A stretch of 64,000 bases of DNA from NCBI GenBank assembly GCA_048013815.1, contig CM106585.1, forward strand, positions 8,494,001 to 8,558,000, written 5' to 3'. Below the pieces are notes generated by a model. The model searched no databases, was not told the origin of the DNA, and saw only the letters and a program-made list of their open reading frames with translations. Each line of letters begins with the position of its first letter. Position 1 is the first letter of the stretch. The position numbers and the translations under genes were made by a program. This DNA is from Setoptus koraiensis (Eukaryota; Arthropoda). Positions 48,718 through 61,322 of the stretch are shown here, in pieces.

Positions 48718-49204
48718 ATGCCAGAAGAAAAAAACCGAGACAGCAACGAGGAGGAATACGACGAGCAAGACGAGAATAAACCCAAGGAAAAGAAACAGGC
48801 CAAACACGATTCGGGCTTGGCAGACCTAGAAAAAGTCACCGACTACGCCGAGGAGACAGAAATTGGCTCCGTCAACGATCTATCTGCCGTAAGTTTTTCA
48901 TATCTTATCATCAGCTGTCTTTTCATCACTACTGCTGTTTGTCGATAACATCCATATATCTAATTAACGGTTCTATCATCATATTGTTATCTTACACTAG
49001 GCCATTCACCTTATTGGAGAACAAAGAAGTAAAGAGGACACTGAAAGACTAGCGAGAGAAAAAGAATTGGCAAAGATAGTTGTTACTAAGGAAGATATTG
49101 AATTGTTAATGAACGAATTAGATATAAACAGGCAACAAGCTGAGTTGTCTCTTAGACAGAATCAAGGCGATGTTGTCAAGGCACTGATCGCTCTCACTGA
49201 CTAG
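48718..49204 (+). CDS. HYPK: Huntingtin-interacting protein K (NatA-associated)
   Basis: There are two exons, 48718-48888 and 49001-49204, with a GTAAGT donor and an ACACTAG acceptor, giving 124 residues. HYPK is a ribosome-associated regulator of the NatA N-terminal acetyltransferase with chaperone-like activity. The match is clear: an acidic N-terminus, KHDSGLADLEKVTDYAEE (family KHDSGAADLERVTDYAEE), an internal basic helix with EKELAKIVVTKEDIELLMNE, and a C-terminal UBA-like domain ending VVKALIALTD (family VVEALIALTN). It converges with the SLC25A42-type gene; the stop codons are 97 bp apart. Confidence 0.96.
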
Positions 49205-49301
49205 ATCCACGAAGCAATGATGAACTCGATTGGCGTTGTAAATAATTTTCTCTATATTTGTATACATGAAACATTATGATAATAATTATTTAGTTATTAC
49301 A

Positions 49302-50311
49302 TTAGTCTACTAACGATTGCATCTTCTCAACAAAATTAATATCCCTCAACAATTCAAATGTGGCAAAACTAACACCAGAAGATATTGGCCCCTTGATCCA
49401 ATTCAAACTCAAACCCTTGAACCATCTATTCTTGAAACCACTCTTGTCGAGGCGGATCTTTTGGATTGTCTCTCGCATAGACATTTTATGAGGACTGGTC
49501 TGCATGCGACGCCTTATGATATCTAATGGGTATGATGCAGACTGGCCAACTAAACCGGCTAATCCACCAAAAGCGAGTCTCATCGATCCGTGAGGCTCAT
49601 TTTTGCCAGTAATTTCATAGTGATACCGCTTAGCGGTCTCATAAGTTAAGAATGTAAAACCGGCATAGGGGACAATTCCCATCATTGAGGGTAGACAGCC
49701 CCTATATAGGGCTGCCCAGCCATCGTTTTTGACAATCATTTTAAAAACATCAGTTAATCTAATCTTATCACTAACAGAAACTGCCATCCTGGCGCGGGCT
49801 AGATCTAACGGATAAACACATATGGAAGAGAATAAACCCGCTAATGATCCAGCACAGAAGCTTCGTTTAAGGTGCTTTCTCCTAAGATGAAAGTTGATTG
49901 TTATATACATTATATATAAATATAGGATGAAAGCGGTTAGAAAGAGACATATGTATATATAGAGAGATTGAAAGGAAGAGAGTGTGCGAAGATAACAGTG
50001 TATGTGAGCTTGTGAACGGGCACTTACTTTTTTTCATTTGTGTCAACATTGAGGAGTTTTTTAAACTGCTCATGACTTGAATATTGAATACCGGCATAGG
50101 GAAATATTCGACACATGGTGGCGGAGTTTCCTCGCCACAAGGCAGTGAATCCATGATTCTTGTAGGTGTCTGTAAGATATTTCAGAGCTTCCCTGAAGGA
50201 AAATTGAGCATCTCTGATTTGAAAGTTAATCTTTGTTCTGTCCAATGGAGCAATAACGGTCTTGGCCGCGCCGCCTGCCAGGCCGCCAGATAGCAAATCG
50301 TTGATAATCAT
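49302..50311 (-). CDS. SLC25A42: Mitochondrial coenzyme A carrier, SLC25A42 type
   Basis: There are two coding exons, 50311-50028 and 49881-49302, with a 146 nt GTAAGT...TTAG intron, giving 287 residues. The three mitochondrial-carrier repeats each carry the Px[DE]xx[KR] signature (APLDRTK, YPLDLAR, YPLDIIRRR). Diagnostic segments are LWRGNSATMCRIFPYAGIQYSSHE, abridged here to LWRGNSATM, IPYAGLTF-type VPYAGFTFLTYE, GQSASYPLD, and LNWIKGPISSGVSF near the end. Family members exchange coenzyme A and adenine nucleotides across the inner membrane. Relative to vertebrate SLC25A42 (318) about 30 N-terminal residues are missing; a stop lies upstream in frame, so either the protein is naturally short or a small 5' exon is unseen. 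Confidence 0.92.
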
Positions 50312-53300
50312 GATGAAATATTGAGCTTGTTATAATTGAATAGTTTATTGTGTCTACAAAACAGTAACCTGGCCTAATAGTATTGGTTGGGTGGTGGCAA
50401 TCGGGTTGCGGAACGTGGATCATAATTGGTATTTCATTACAAAACTGTATTTGTATCGGACTGAATCTGTGTATTAGATTGGTGGCCACAAGACAAGCTG
50501 CACAATGCTGTGTTTTCCGTTGTTTACGTAAATGAAACGCTAGATGTGTTAGAAATAGATTAAATATGCAATAGTAGTCATTTGTGATTGCCAATAGGAT
50601 AATGCTGCTATTCTCGAGTTAGTTAATAGTAATGATAATATTTATTCGTTATAAATCCGCACTATTCAGGCACAATGCTGGCGATGAATGATGAATGTGG
50701 GTGATAAATTATTTTGTTTGTCACCTGAGACATGGGTTGCGTATGATCCTAAATCTAAAGGGCGATTGTGAGCTAATGGTGCGGCGCGGAGATAGTTTTG
50801 TTATTGTTATGGTTGCTGTGATTGTCGTTGTGGAATTGGCGAAGGTCTACAGGGGTTCACAAGAACAAATGGATCTTGTCGCAATGTCATTTCAATAACG
50901 ATAGGATGATCTAATTATAACACATTCGTTGATAAACAAACAACACATTTGTTTGATCATCATTGTGCGATTGTGCGAGGCTAAATTTTAAAATCAACGA
51001 CACTGTCGTTGCTGCTTATCCTGATACATACCGAAACTAACACACAAATAAATAGACAAAAAGACGGCAGCCACAACAACAACAACAGCAACACGATATG
51101 GCTGCCTAGGTGCGTTGTTGGCGTCAAGGTTAACTACTTTCGTTTGTGTGGATGGCATGCTTCACGCACATTCACGAGTGAATGTTCGTGCATGAACATA
51201 ACAGCCTAGATTGGCCCAATTAATGCAGTACCTCATTAAAAACGAAGATGAACTCTGACTTGTCAAATTCATCATGGATATCTGGCCAGTGTTTGCATCA
51301 TGTTTACATTTCGTGCACTTTCTCTCCAAAATGATTACACGCCTTCACACCAAATCCGCTAGGGCCACGCTTCATGGCGAGCCTCGTGTGACAGCCGCCC
51401 TGGCGGATTTTCATCGAACTACGCAGCAACAATAACAACTTGCGACAGCAAAACATTTTCTTGTTGTTGTTGTTGTTGTTGTTGTTGTTTTTATTTTACT
51501 AATAATAATAATATATTATTAATTAAAGTTTGCCAAAATTAATTTATCACTGATAACGATAATAGCGATTTAATGATATTATATTGTAGAGTTATTGTTT
51601 CCGACGGCAACATCGCACATGAGCCATGACACGTCAGAGGAAAAGGAACAGGAGAAGGAGGTTTATCTGCACGTCATAGGAGCCCGTCACTGCTGATGAA
51701 CATGACGAGCAAACAAAGGGTTATAGAGAATCTCTGACGAGATAGTGATTGAGTACAGATAGCAATTTAGATCATCGACTTGTTGTTGGAATGCCTGATG
51801 ACCTAACAACGGTTTTTAAAAACATTCAATAACAACTCTTCTGCAATTGAGACACACATTGTATCACAACATACACAGAGGTAGACAGTGGCAATTGGAC
51901 AGATCTATATTATTATGCTTCTAAATTAATAGATTCACTGACATTGCTGCCAACTCAATGGCATTCATTTCTATGTAGAGTGCTAATGGAATCAGGTAGC
52001 CTCGAACAACTGTAGAATCATCTATCATCTAGAACCTTAATATTGTTGCGAACTGCACGATAGTCAATTTGTGGTCTCGTTTATGTCTCCAACTCCACAC
52101 TTCGGGTATTATCTTTGAAGAGATGCACGGCCTGATTGATCATAATCAAATTAAACATCTATCCATAACCATTCATAACATACTATACTGGCCCTATGAT
52201 TAACCATATTGATTACCACTACTTCACATAGCCTGTATCATGAGTAGTCGATACAGTTTTATCAAACTGAAGATATACTCCTAGAAGGACTTTTAGAGAG
52301 ATAATGGCTTTAATCAATCAGTATATACTGATACAACAACATTAACTCAAAATTAATTAAGTCTATTATGGGCATGAATGAGTACGAAAACAGAATTGCC
52401 ATGATGTTTGACGAAGATACTCTCTATATCTCCATCATTGTTGGTTGATTATAATGAATTCCAACCCTTTTTAGATCGCAACTTTTACTGCAGAACCGTC
52501 AATATTGGTCACATTGGTGTACACTGATACATTGATTCGTTTCAACCTGCCTTATCAACGCGTATCATCTTTCAATATAAATATATATCAATATAAAGAG
52601 AGCGAGATATATACAGAAAATATATACAGAAATGAAATGCTCACTACCACATTGCAACAATGATAAATATACACACTTATTTATATCTACATTTGATAGA
52701 GACTAACAAGTCTAACAAACAGAGTGCATTTAATTTTGGTCCCGATAAAAAAGTTGAAGTTGCTCATTGAATGGCAAGACCAACGCATGACATGTTTATC
52801 AAGATGTCCAATATATACACGTTGGCATATCACGTTGAGTTTGGCATTAATAGTGATCTAACAACAATGGGCTCTCGTTAAATATCTATTTTGAATTAAT
52901 ACAACTTTTTTTTTGCAGCGATCTCATTTGCCTAGGGTCTCTACCTACAATAGAGCGCCAATGACGCAAGCAACCTGTTGGTGGAGGCCACTACCATTGA
53001 ATGCAGTCTATAGACATTACTCGGCTTTCTTTTTTGTTTATTTATTTTCTATTGTCAATCTATTATGCATTTCTTCAAAAGTTTGTTAGGCCATATTTAC
53101 TCTGGTCGCATTCGACTTCATCTTTGGCGAGATTGGAATCCAATATCACAATGTTGTCAATATTTACAAATTATCTTTCAGGTTGATGACCAACAAGCAA
53201 CTGAATGATCGTATTGGTTGTATTTCATCAAAGAGACGACAAAAACTAAACAGGAACCCCGGACGGACAGCATGCTGTCTCTTCTTGGTATTACTTGCAG

Positions 53301-54348
53301 ATTTACAGGTGCAGATCTGAGGAGAGGCAAAAAGGCAGAGAAAGGAAGAGTTGAGATTTCTTGCGAGCTGTGAGGAATAGAATTATTGAGCCTAATGGAA
53401 ACGATTTGCCCTTTGTTAAGCAGGCAGTTTTTGTTACTTTTGTTCGGTAGAGTTGAAAAGTTGTTGCCGATTATGTAATATTTGTATAGTCTACCACAAG
53501 TTGAGCTTATGCGTGTGAGTGCATGCGAGCTTTACTATTACTATTACTATTATTTTATTGTGTGTGGGGTTATCTTATCTGTAAATTATATGAGGAGATT
53601 ATTGCTAGAGTGTGATTTAGCCTAAATATACGAGCGACAATGTGACAACGATTTTAGTTTTGTCTCTGTATTTTTGTATCTAGATCTTTCGCAGCATTTC
53701 CAGAATGAGCCAGGTCCTTCACATGTAACTGAGGTATTTTATTTTGTCGCTGTGTGCCAGCTATCCGATCTTCAGAGATCTTTGTGAATGGACACGAGAC
53801 TCCTAATTAACAGTTGTAATGTGAAAAGATGCATAATTCAGTGATGGTAAATGAGTCAGACAGGTATTGTCGTTGCAAGCCGAATTCATGAATTAGAACA
53901 TAGATTTCGTCGCAACCAGTAGACTCGCTTGGCATCGAATAACATTTGATTGTGCAACGCCCATGTGAGCTCGATGTCCGGCCGCCCTAGCAGATGAACA
54001 TATTCTGGTGCAGACGATGGTCCGATTAGTTGTGGTTTCAGCGTGATCATTGGGCGCCGAATCAGTAAACTTAATTAGACAGGACCAGAGCGGCTATTGT
54101 TTGTCATTAGACGTCACTATGGATGAATAACTAGAGAGAGAGAGAGAGTTATTTTTGCTATGTCTTTGTTATTGATTGAGTATAACAACAACTAGTGACT
54201 GTGAGGATGGGAGTAAGTAGCATGGCAAGATAGAGTAGTTTGCAATGTGGCAATGTTTGTTAACTAGTTAGTTTTGTTGTTGATACTCTCGTCTATCTTT
54301 TTGTCTATCTGTCGGCTGATTTATAGCTAGCATAAGTTAGATATTGTA

Positions 54349-54403
<55 letters not shown>

Positions 54404-55348
54404 ATATTAGTACATATGATATAATATATATATATATAAATATATTGTAGTCATACTAGTTGCCACCATCAATAATAAAATCACAGCAGCAGCAACAATA
54501 AAATAATAAAAGCAGCTTCTGCACGTACTTATACTCTATGTTTCCCCTATGAATGATAAAATTATAAACACCTCCAGGGGAAACGTTAGGTGAAAACACG
54601 AGTCGTAAGGGGAAGATATGGAGATCGTTAGCTTATTTGTAGCAACAAACTCAATCGAGAAGGATCTGTGTGTCTCTCGCTAGCATTGTATATGGTTAAT
54701 AATAAACAATAACTATTGACTTGATAGGACGGCGACGATGATTTCATATTTTGCCAAAAATGAGCCCTATCTATCTTTGAGCTCTTTGTTTCACTCTCCA
54801 ATTGGTCGCATAGGCGGATATTCTTTTATTGGTTGTTGTTGAAATGTGCCAATAATTGTTAATAATTGTTGGATGGATCATGCTCTCCTAGATGAATACA
54901 TATATAATCTTTAGAGGCTTACATGTTGCGACTCACACTCGAACACGCACTTGAATGATGAGAATAGAGACCAAGACCAGAAATAATATAATAATATCAA
55001 TAATAATAATAGTAGCAAAAGAATAATATCATTAATCTCTGCTGCCTCACTATATATAGGAGCGGTCCTCGAATAATAAATAGTCAAATAGAGATTTGCA
55101 TTTGAGCAGCATAGAATTGGCGCCTCCTCGCTTAATACAAATAAACAGTTTAGCGAATATAAACAATTTGTAATAATTCGTAGTAATAACTTATAAGCAC
55201 GTAGTAAGTTTATTGAATAATTGAATTGAGTAAATTACGTTACATAACAGCCAAGTTATATAGTAGTTATTAGTCATCAGCCTATACTAACAGTCATTAT
55301 TTGGATATAGATAGATAGAGAGAGAGAGAGAGAGAGTATATAGGAGCA
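50312..55348. other. 5 kb AT-rich stretch with no recognised gene
   Basis: This is the largest AT-rich gap of the window. It contains a (TTG)n run near 51461-51489, AGAG runs near 54134-54146 and 55315-55336, and a TA microsatellite near 54352-54440. I see no open frame above about 70 codons with plausible content and no tRNA. It probably holds the promoters and 5' UTR exons of the SLC25A42-type and adducin genes; TA- and ATA-rich sequence just before 55349 looks like the adducin 5' UTR. Confidence 0.5.
54352..54440 (+). repeat. (TA)n microsatellite
   Basis: A long TA run with a few interruptions, in the upstream region of the adducin gene. Confidence 0.95.
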
Positions 55349-57320
55349 ATGTCGTCGTCGCCTCTATCAAATAATAACAAAAAATCGGAAATAACACCAT
55401 CAATGCAACAACAACAACTAGAGCAACCCCATCCTCACATAATGATAGACGACGCATTACCTAATTGCAACGATGGTGATAATTGCAGCAGTGATAAAAC
55501 GACAACAACAATATCTAATGGTCTAAGCGCTATTCTAGCTGACAAATCAATTGGTCGTGGCCCTAGTAGTGCGAGCAGTACTAGTGGATACGATGATAGC
55601 AGTGATGGAGAGGATAACCATCTTATTAACCATACCCACCAACACCACAGCCATAGCCGTCATCATCATCACGATGCATTCAATAGACAACAACAATTAG
55701 CATCGACAAAAGTTAATGTAGCTGATAATATTGATAGTATTCGCAACAACAGCAGTAATAACAATATCAATAAATGTAGTATCAGTAATTTAGTTAGAGA
55801 TATGCATCTCGATGAAGTAGTAGGGATATGCGAGCGCGACCCTCACGAACTCATCATACAGACTCAACCAAAAGCCAATTTAGTTTGTAACAGTCGACAG
55901 TTAAATAATTGCAACAATGACAATTATTTGCCAACAGCGCAACAACATCAACAACTTGTTGATGATGTTGTTAATCAAGTATTGCGACGATGCCAGCAGG
56001 ACAATCAATTAGTGGCGCAGCGTGTACAAGTTGGACCAATTGGATTATCTACCTTTCCCATTGATGATTTTGATTGTTTTGACGAATCATACAAATACAG
56101 CGATGGCGAGAAACAATTGCGAATTAAAATGTGCGCCGTATACAGACTCATAGAGATCTACGGCTGGTCCATGGGCATCTACAATCACGTAACAGTAAGT
56201 TTATTGGACAATTTGTCATGATAATTATCTTGCTAGCGTATATACATCACACACAAACTAATCCATGGCGACTCGCATTTCCGTTGTTCAATTTAATCGC
56301 ATTCATATTTTATTAATCATAGGCCAAGGTGGAGGGCGATCATGAGCACTTGCTCATCCATCCGTTTGGCTTGCATTACAACGAAATAACCGCCTCATCT
56401 ATGCTCAAGATCGACTTGGCGGGCAACATTGTCGACAACGGATCCACCAATTTTGAGCTCAATAGGTAAGCCTGCTAATCGACCACAACAAACCTCGTGC
56501 GCTACCGATACATCTAATTGACAATCAAATCTAAGTAACTATGAATCTAAAATTCGTTCGTTCATCAATCAAGGCCGGGCTATCTCGTCCATTCGGCCAT
56601 TCACATGACAAGACCGGACATTGGTGCTGTCATTCATTTGCATTATCCACCGGTTGCCGCGGCATCGGCATTCAAGTATGGCCTATTGCCCATTTGTCAG
56701 GAGCAGGCTCTATTAGGTGAGGTGCGTTACTTGGATTACACTGGCATCCTCACTGACGAAGACGAACGCGAGGCCGTGGCCTCAGGATTAGGCGACACTT
56801 GCAAGGTGATGATATTGCGCAATCATGGTTTAATAGTGTGTGGCGCAACCATTGAGGAGGCCTTTTATTTGTTGAGCAATCTGATGAAGGCTTGCGAAAC
56901 TCAAGCTCGCCTAATGGCATTGGGTGGCATGGAAAATCTTGTATTTATGTCACCTGAGGCGGCACAGCAAGCATACGAACTTGTTCAGAGTTCCCGATAT
57001 CCAGGTAAGAACGAATGGAGCATTTGAGTGTCGGAGTTGGAATAATTTTCATTTCAGGCTATTATACCAATCCATTATCGATTATTTTGATATTTATGCT
57101 AATCACATTATGTGAATTTTGTGTTTTTGTTATCACATATATAGTCAAGGTGCAAAAAAGTGATAAGAAACATGCCCAGATAGTTGGACATATCAACATG
57201 TTTGAATTAGATTTTGAGGCTCAAATGAGATCTTTGGATCACGCTGGCCACCGCACCGGCTACCATTATAAGAGACCATTGGTACGCAAGACGAGGCCGC
57301 TAAACAACAAAAGATGGTAG
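55349..57320 (+). CDS. Adducin-type protein, head and neck only
   Basis: Four coding exons, 55349-56194, 56323-56465, 56574-57004 and 57145-57320, have matching phases and GT-AG borders, giving 531 residues. Adducins cap actin filaments and recruit spectrin at the membrane skeleton. Residues about 1-250 are a low-complexity, Asn/Gln/His/Ser-rich region. From about 255 the class II aldolase-like head is clear: IYGWSMGIYNHVT, HLLIHPFGLHYNEITASSM, RPDIGAVIHLHYPPVAAASA, VMILRNHGLIVCG, EEAFYLLSNLMKACE. The last exon carries the neck motif FEAQMRSLDHAGHRTGYHYKRP, abridged to MRSLDHAGHRTGY. The protein then ends NNKRW, without the long adducin tail and MARCKS-like segment. AATAAA at 57657-57662 supports a transcript end there. 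A GTAGGT overlaps the stop, so splicing to a distant tail exon is not excluded. Confidence 0.9.
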
Positions 57321-58211
57321 GTTCATTCAATTGAGGTCCCAAAAGATGACGCAATCAATTTATTGATAGTAATTAATTGATGAAAGTAGCCTGTGATCTA
57401 AACAATAACACTGAGATGACCATAATTCATCATCATCATGATATCATCAAACAAACAAACAACTCAAACATATACGTCGCTATCAGCAATCTTATAGTCA
57501 GTTTATATTATAGCCACAGTATCTACATAATACTGGTAGTAATAATGCCGAAAATGAGCAAAACAATTCTCTAACCTGTATTTGTTATCTTCTCACAATA
57601 ACTAACTAAACTTATCAATGTTTCGTAATGTAACTTATAGGATAAATTAAACATAAATAAACTGATCTAAATTAATCTATGCCGGGTGAATAATTAATCC
57701 GTCTGGGCTATTCAATCATAGTCGAGCAGGTCAGATTTTCGCTGATTTTCGCGAGCCAGATCACATCTCATTAGTTGATTAGTAGGGTCAACCAATGATG
57801 CAACATAAATACCATAGAAGAGTTCTTGAATTTATTGGGAAATGAAGCTCCAAAATGCATGATTGACATCTAGTTGAAACGAGATACCGGAGAATCCACA
57901 AAACATGCCCTATCTATTTATGTTTATGACGAAAATGTACAAAATTACTACAGTTTTCGATCCCAGTTTTTCCATCATGAACTTAAACTGTACATTGAGC
58001 TATCAATTGACCGTGACGAGCACACTGTTTTGATCTATAAATAAATAGTTTCGATTTGGATAGAAGCTCGGTCGAAGGTAGATTTAAGCAGCCTTTTGAA
58101 CGGACATTCGTATATTTCATTATTTTGAATTCATTCGAGAGCTCTCTAAAACACAAAACAAACTATTAAAATTTTGAATAAAATTCAAAGTGATTAATTG
58201 GTGCTTCGAGA
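57321..58211. other. 3' flank of adducin and promoter of the secreted-protein gene
   Basis: It contains AATAAA at 57657-57662 (adducin end) and a TATA-like CTATAAATA at about 58035-58043, some 170 bp ahead of the next start codon. No gene is seen. Confidence 0.55.
58035..58043 (+). promoter_or_regulatory. TATA box of the 164-residue secreted-protein gene
   Basis: CTATAAATA is the best TATA match in the AT-rich flank. It implies a start of transcription near 58065 and a 5' UTR of roughly 145 nt. Confidence 0.4.
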
Positions 58212-58706
58212 ATGGCTACTCACTGGATATTTCCGCTGGCTATGTGTGTTATCATTTTTCAAGGATTGGTCGATGCGGAGCCATACAAATTTGATGAGCT
58301 GGTAGAAAAAGGCTTGGTCAATGTTCTTTCGCATGACGATGTCCCTTCGCACCAGTCAGAATATGCAAAAGATGATAGACTTAAATATGACTATGATTTC
58401 GGTCTGTCGCCTGACGACAAAATTGAATTGGATGATGATATCACTAATAAATTTATTAAAAGCGTAATTTCTTGCTACAGAAAGAGAATCAGAGATGTAA
58501 GAATGCGGCAAAGAGAAGCATTTATGGAGCTAGCGGATGAAAAGAAAAAGAAAAATCTGAAAGCACATGTCGAATTGCGGCTGGAGATTGAGAAAGGGGA
58601 CCTTTTGATCGCCTCGTATTATCACAAGTGTGAATCAGTGAAAAACGGCGGTGGTTACGATACGTTTATGAGGGAAGATGGTGGTGAGACGAAAATATAT
58701 CATTAA
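58212..58706 (+). CDS. Orphan secreted protein, 164 residues
   Basis: A clear signal peptide (hydrophobic residues about 5-20, likely cleavage after VDA near residue 22) leads into a highly charged mature protein. The first part is acidic (DDDI, DYDFGLSPDD), the second a basic amphipathic helix (KKKKNLKAHVELRLEIEKG). Two cysteines lie in the mature part, possibly one disulfide. The gene is intronless, with AATAAA at 58817-58822. I know no family with this layout. A small, fast-evolving secreted protein, such as a salivary or cuticular one, would fit, but that is a guess. Confidence 0.7.
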   Translation: MATHWIFPLAMCVIIFQGLVDAEPYKFDELVEKGLVNVLSHDDVPSHQSEYAKDDRLKYDYDFGLSPDDKIELDDDITNKFIKSVISCYRKRIRDVRMRQREAFMELADEKKKKNLKAHVELRLEIEKGDLLIASYYHKCESVKNGGGYDTFMREDGGETKIYH

Positions 58707-58942
58707 GAGCAAGTGAAGTGGACTCGTCTTACCTGTTTCATGCTATAATGTTAATGTTTGCAATGACTCAAATAACCAGTCTGATTGTCAATCAGTTAGA
58801 TTAATGGCGAGCAACCAATAAAATTAATTAATTGAAATTGGTTAGCGCAACTTATTAGTGGCGCATCAGTAGCGAATAGTGAGCACCAACAGGATTAACA
58901 AGTAGACTCTCTCGGGTATCACCCTGGGAAAAAAATTGATTG

Positions 58943-59292
58943 TACGAGAAAACTGTTCCAACAAAAGTGTCCAATTTTGATATTACAGCTAACAGAATAC
59001 AACTCTACAATTATACATCGCAAGGGAGATTGTTTTCACTTCCTGTTCGAGATCACCAATTCATTTCGTGCACGTTATTCGTTGCTATCGGAATGTTGGT
59101 CTAGACGATGCTCGAGGCGAAATGTTCGAGTTATATGGTGTGCAATCTGGCATGCTCCATGTCTCTATTGTGGACGATCTTGGACGATTCTGGGCTGGAT
59201 TAAATGGGCTAAATGTCGCGCCATCACGAGTGGACCTCAAACTGCCAGAAAAACTCACAAGCAAACAACATTATCTTTACTGGCCTCATTAG
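58943..59292 (+). other. Protein-like frames, possible decayed or multi-exon gene piece
   Basis: Two neighbouring plus-strand frames look like coding sequence: one near 58943-59100 (containing NRIQLYNYTSQGRLFSLPVRD) and one at 59068-59292 (containing ARGEMFELYGVQSG and VSIVDDLGRFWAGLNG). Their composition is protein-like rather than random. They are in different frames, so this may be two exons, a decayed gene, or chance. A TTACAG lies just upstream of 58989 and could be a splice acceptor. I cannot name a family. Confidence 0.35.
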
Positions 59293-60582
59293 CATGACAT
59301 TGTGAACCCAATTTTAATGATAAACCAATTTCGGTTGCCGCGATAGCCCAAATATTGAGAATAAACTGGAATGAACAAATTCACTGAGCAACTTACGATT
59401 ATCAGTATCATATTATCAGTGTGACTTGGACTGGGCAATTCAAGTGAAATTTGCGATTAATTTGCATCTCATGTCATGACATTACGTAACATATGCATAC
59501 ATGGGCTCTGTTTGGGGGAATATTTTCGGTCATTGCAATCGGACACAAGCTTGTGTGCTGGCACTGACCTTGTGTCCGATTGGATCTGTCGCCAATATGG
59601 CACCGTTATATCAATATAAAGAGAGAGAGCTCATTATAAATGCACCCGCCTCTAATAACCGGTCAATTAGTATGTTCGTAGAGGGGCCCCTCAGTCTAAT
59701 TTGATAGGAGCTCAATCTATTTTTGTTTTTGTCTCATGGGGTCGCATGGGGGGGGGGGGGCAACTCACCTGTGTCTAAGTCTATAGTTGCCAATATAGTT
59801 TGCGAGGATGTGCAAGTGTCCTAAGACGGGCATCGCCATTGATAGGGACGTTGGCGCACGCAGTGCACATTGGTGGCGCATGTGCAATACATGGGGCCCG
59901 CGTTACTGAGGCCCGTGGTACCTAGCGCCACTTTTTCGCTGGCTGGGCGCTTTTTGTGCGAGTCAGTCGCAAACTGTGCACTGGCCAGAAGGTTGTAGCC
60001 ACGAATTACTATTGCACGAATTCATTCATTTTTTGCCTGTTCGTTTGCTAGCAGTAACAGTGAGCCAAATGATGGTAAACACAAATTAATTAACAACCAA
60101 CCCAAAAGATAAAAATAAAAGTTTAGAGCAGCCTCAAACAACAACTAGTCGCCCATTGTAGTCACCACAAGTCACCTGTTCGCTTGAGTTGAGGCCAACT
60201 TGCGAGCTTCGAACCGGCAGTGATGGTCGCTCAAAACTCTACAATATATCGCTGCAACATTTATTAATAAATCACCATTTATTAATCATTAATTTATCAC
60301 CATCCATTATCCATTGGCACTAACAATGGCTCTAATTATGTGAACGATGAGTGTGAACCGTGATGGTATTTGCATCATTTCAAGTCAAGTGGGTACAATA
60401 GTCAACTCGTGACAATATCTCGTCAAGAGCGCAATTTGGCCAACCGGCAGAATAACGAATAAGACCGAATAAGAAGTAGATTTGCGCAAACATATATGGC
60501 AATTTATGACAAGAACACAAATACAATACACAATTATAAATATATAAATAGATATAAACATAGTTATCGCCCACTGAACAAA

Positions 60583-60629
60583 ATGAACATTACCAGCAAA
60601 ATAGCGCAGCGTCTTTTGATAATTATCAG
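60583..60629 (+). other. Possible first coding exon of a gene running off the right edge
   Basis: ATG AAC ATT starts a 47 nt stretch (MNITSKIAQRLLIII) that ends at a strong donor, CAG|GTAAGT. TATATAAATA at 60541-60550 lies about 40 bp upstream of the ATG. No downstream exon is recognisable before the window ends, so this is only a candidate. Confidence 0.25.
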
Positions 60630-61237
60630 GTAAGTCGTGTATGCGACCAGCATTGCCGAGAATTAATTAATCGCCAGCTTCATTAGCGACAAGCTAACAT
60701 GAATAAAATAGAAATATATAGACGCTTTGATTAAGTTGCCAGAGTAGCAATTGATCGTGGTGGCCCCGTGCGAACGAGCCATTATATACGAGCTCGAATT
60801 AATGGCAACACTCACCAGTCTAGCGCCCAGTTCAATGGAAACGCAATGGGCCCAAGTCGGCAAGCAACCACTTAAATCTTGTTCGCCAGCATTGTGAACA
60901 AATGTGGCGCTCGATCTGTTTGGGGCCCCAACTTTGGGCTGTTGGGTCCATTTTTTTTTTTTTGCTGGCATGTTGATATAACCGCATCGCTCGACATGGC
61001 GCGCACATAAACTCAAACATCGACGAGACTCGAACACCACAGACGAGACGAGATAATTCGAGATAGGCGGCGGTTTGTTTATGCGAACAACAGCGCACAC
61101 ATAGTTGGCACAAAGAATGCTTGAGGATAAAAAATCGATTACGTAATCGGCACATGATGATATATCATCTAGGTCTAGATTTTAGGATGGGCCCCATTGC
61201 AGCGCCACACACACAAGGGCAGGCGAGCAGTCTAGCG

Positions 61238-61322
61238 ACAGTCTGGCTCGAGTCTCAACAGTCTGTTACGAGTCTCAGCAGTCTGCCACGAGTCTCAGCA
61301 GTCTGACGCAAGCCTCAACAGT
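61238..61322 (+). repeat. 18 bp tandem repeat (CGAGTCTCAGCAGTCTGN type)
   Basis: About four to five copies of ACGAGTCTCAGCAGTCTG with small variations. Confidence 0.9.

Noticed and set aside
59748-59760. G-run as a quadruplex element
   Set aside because: A single mononucleotide run without the spaced G-tracts of a typical quadruplex; could also be a sequencing artefact.
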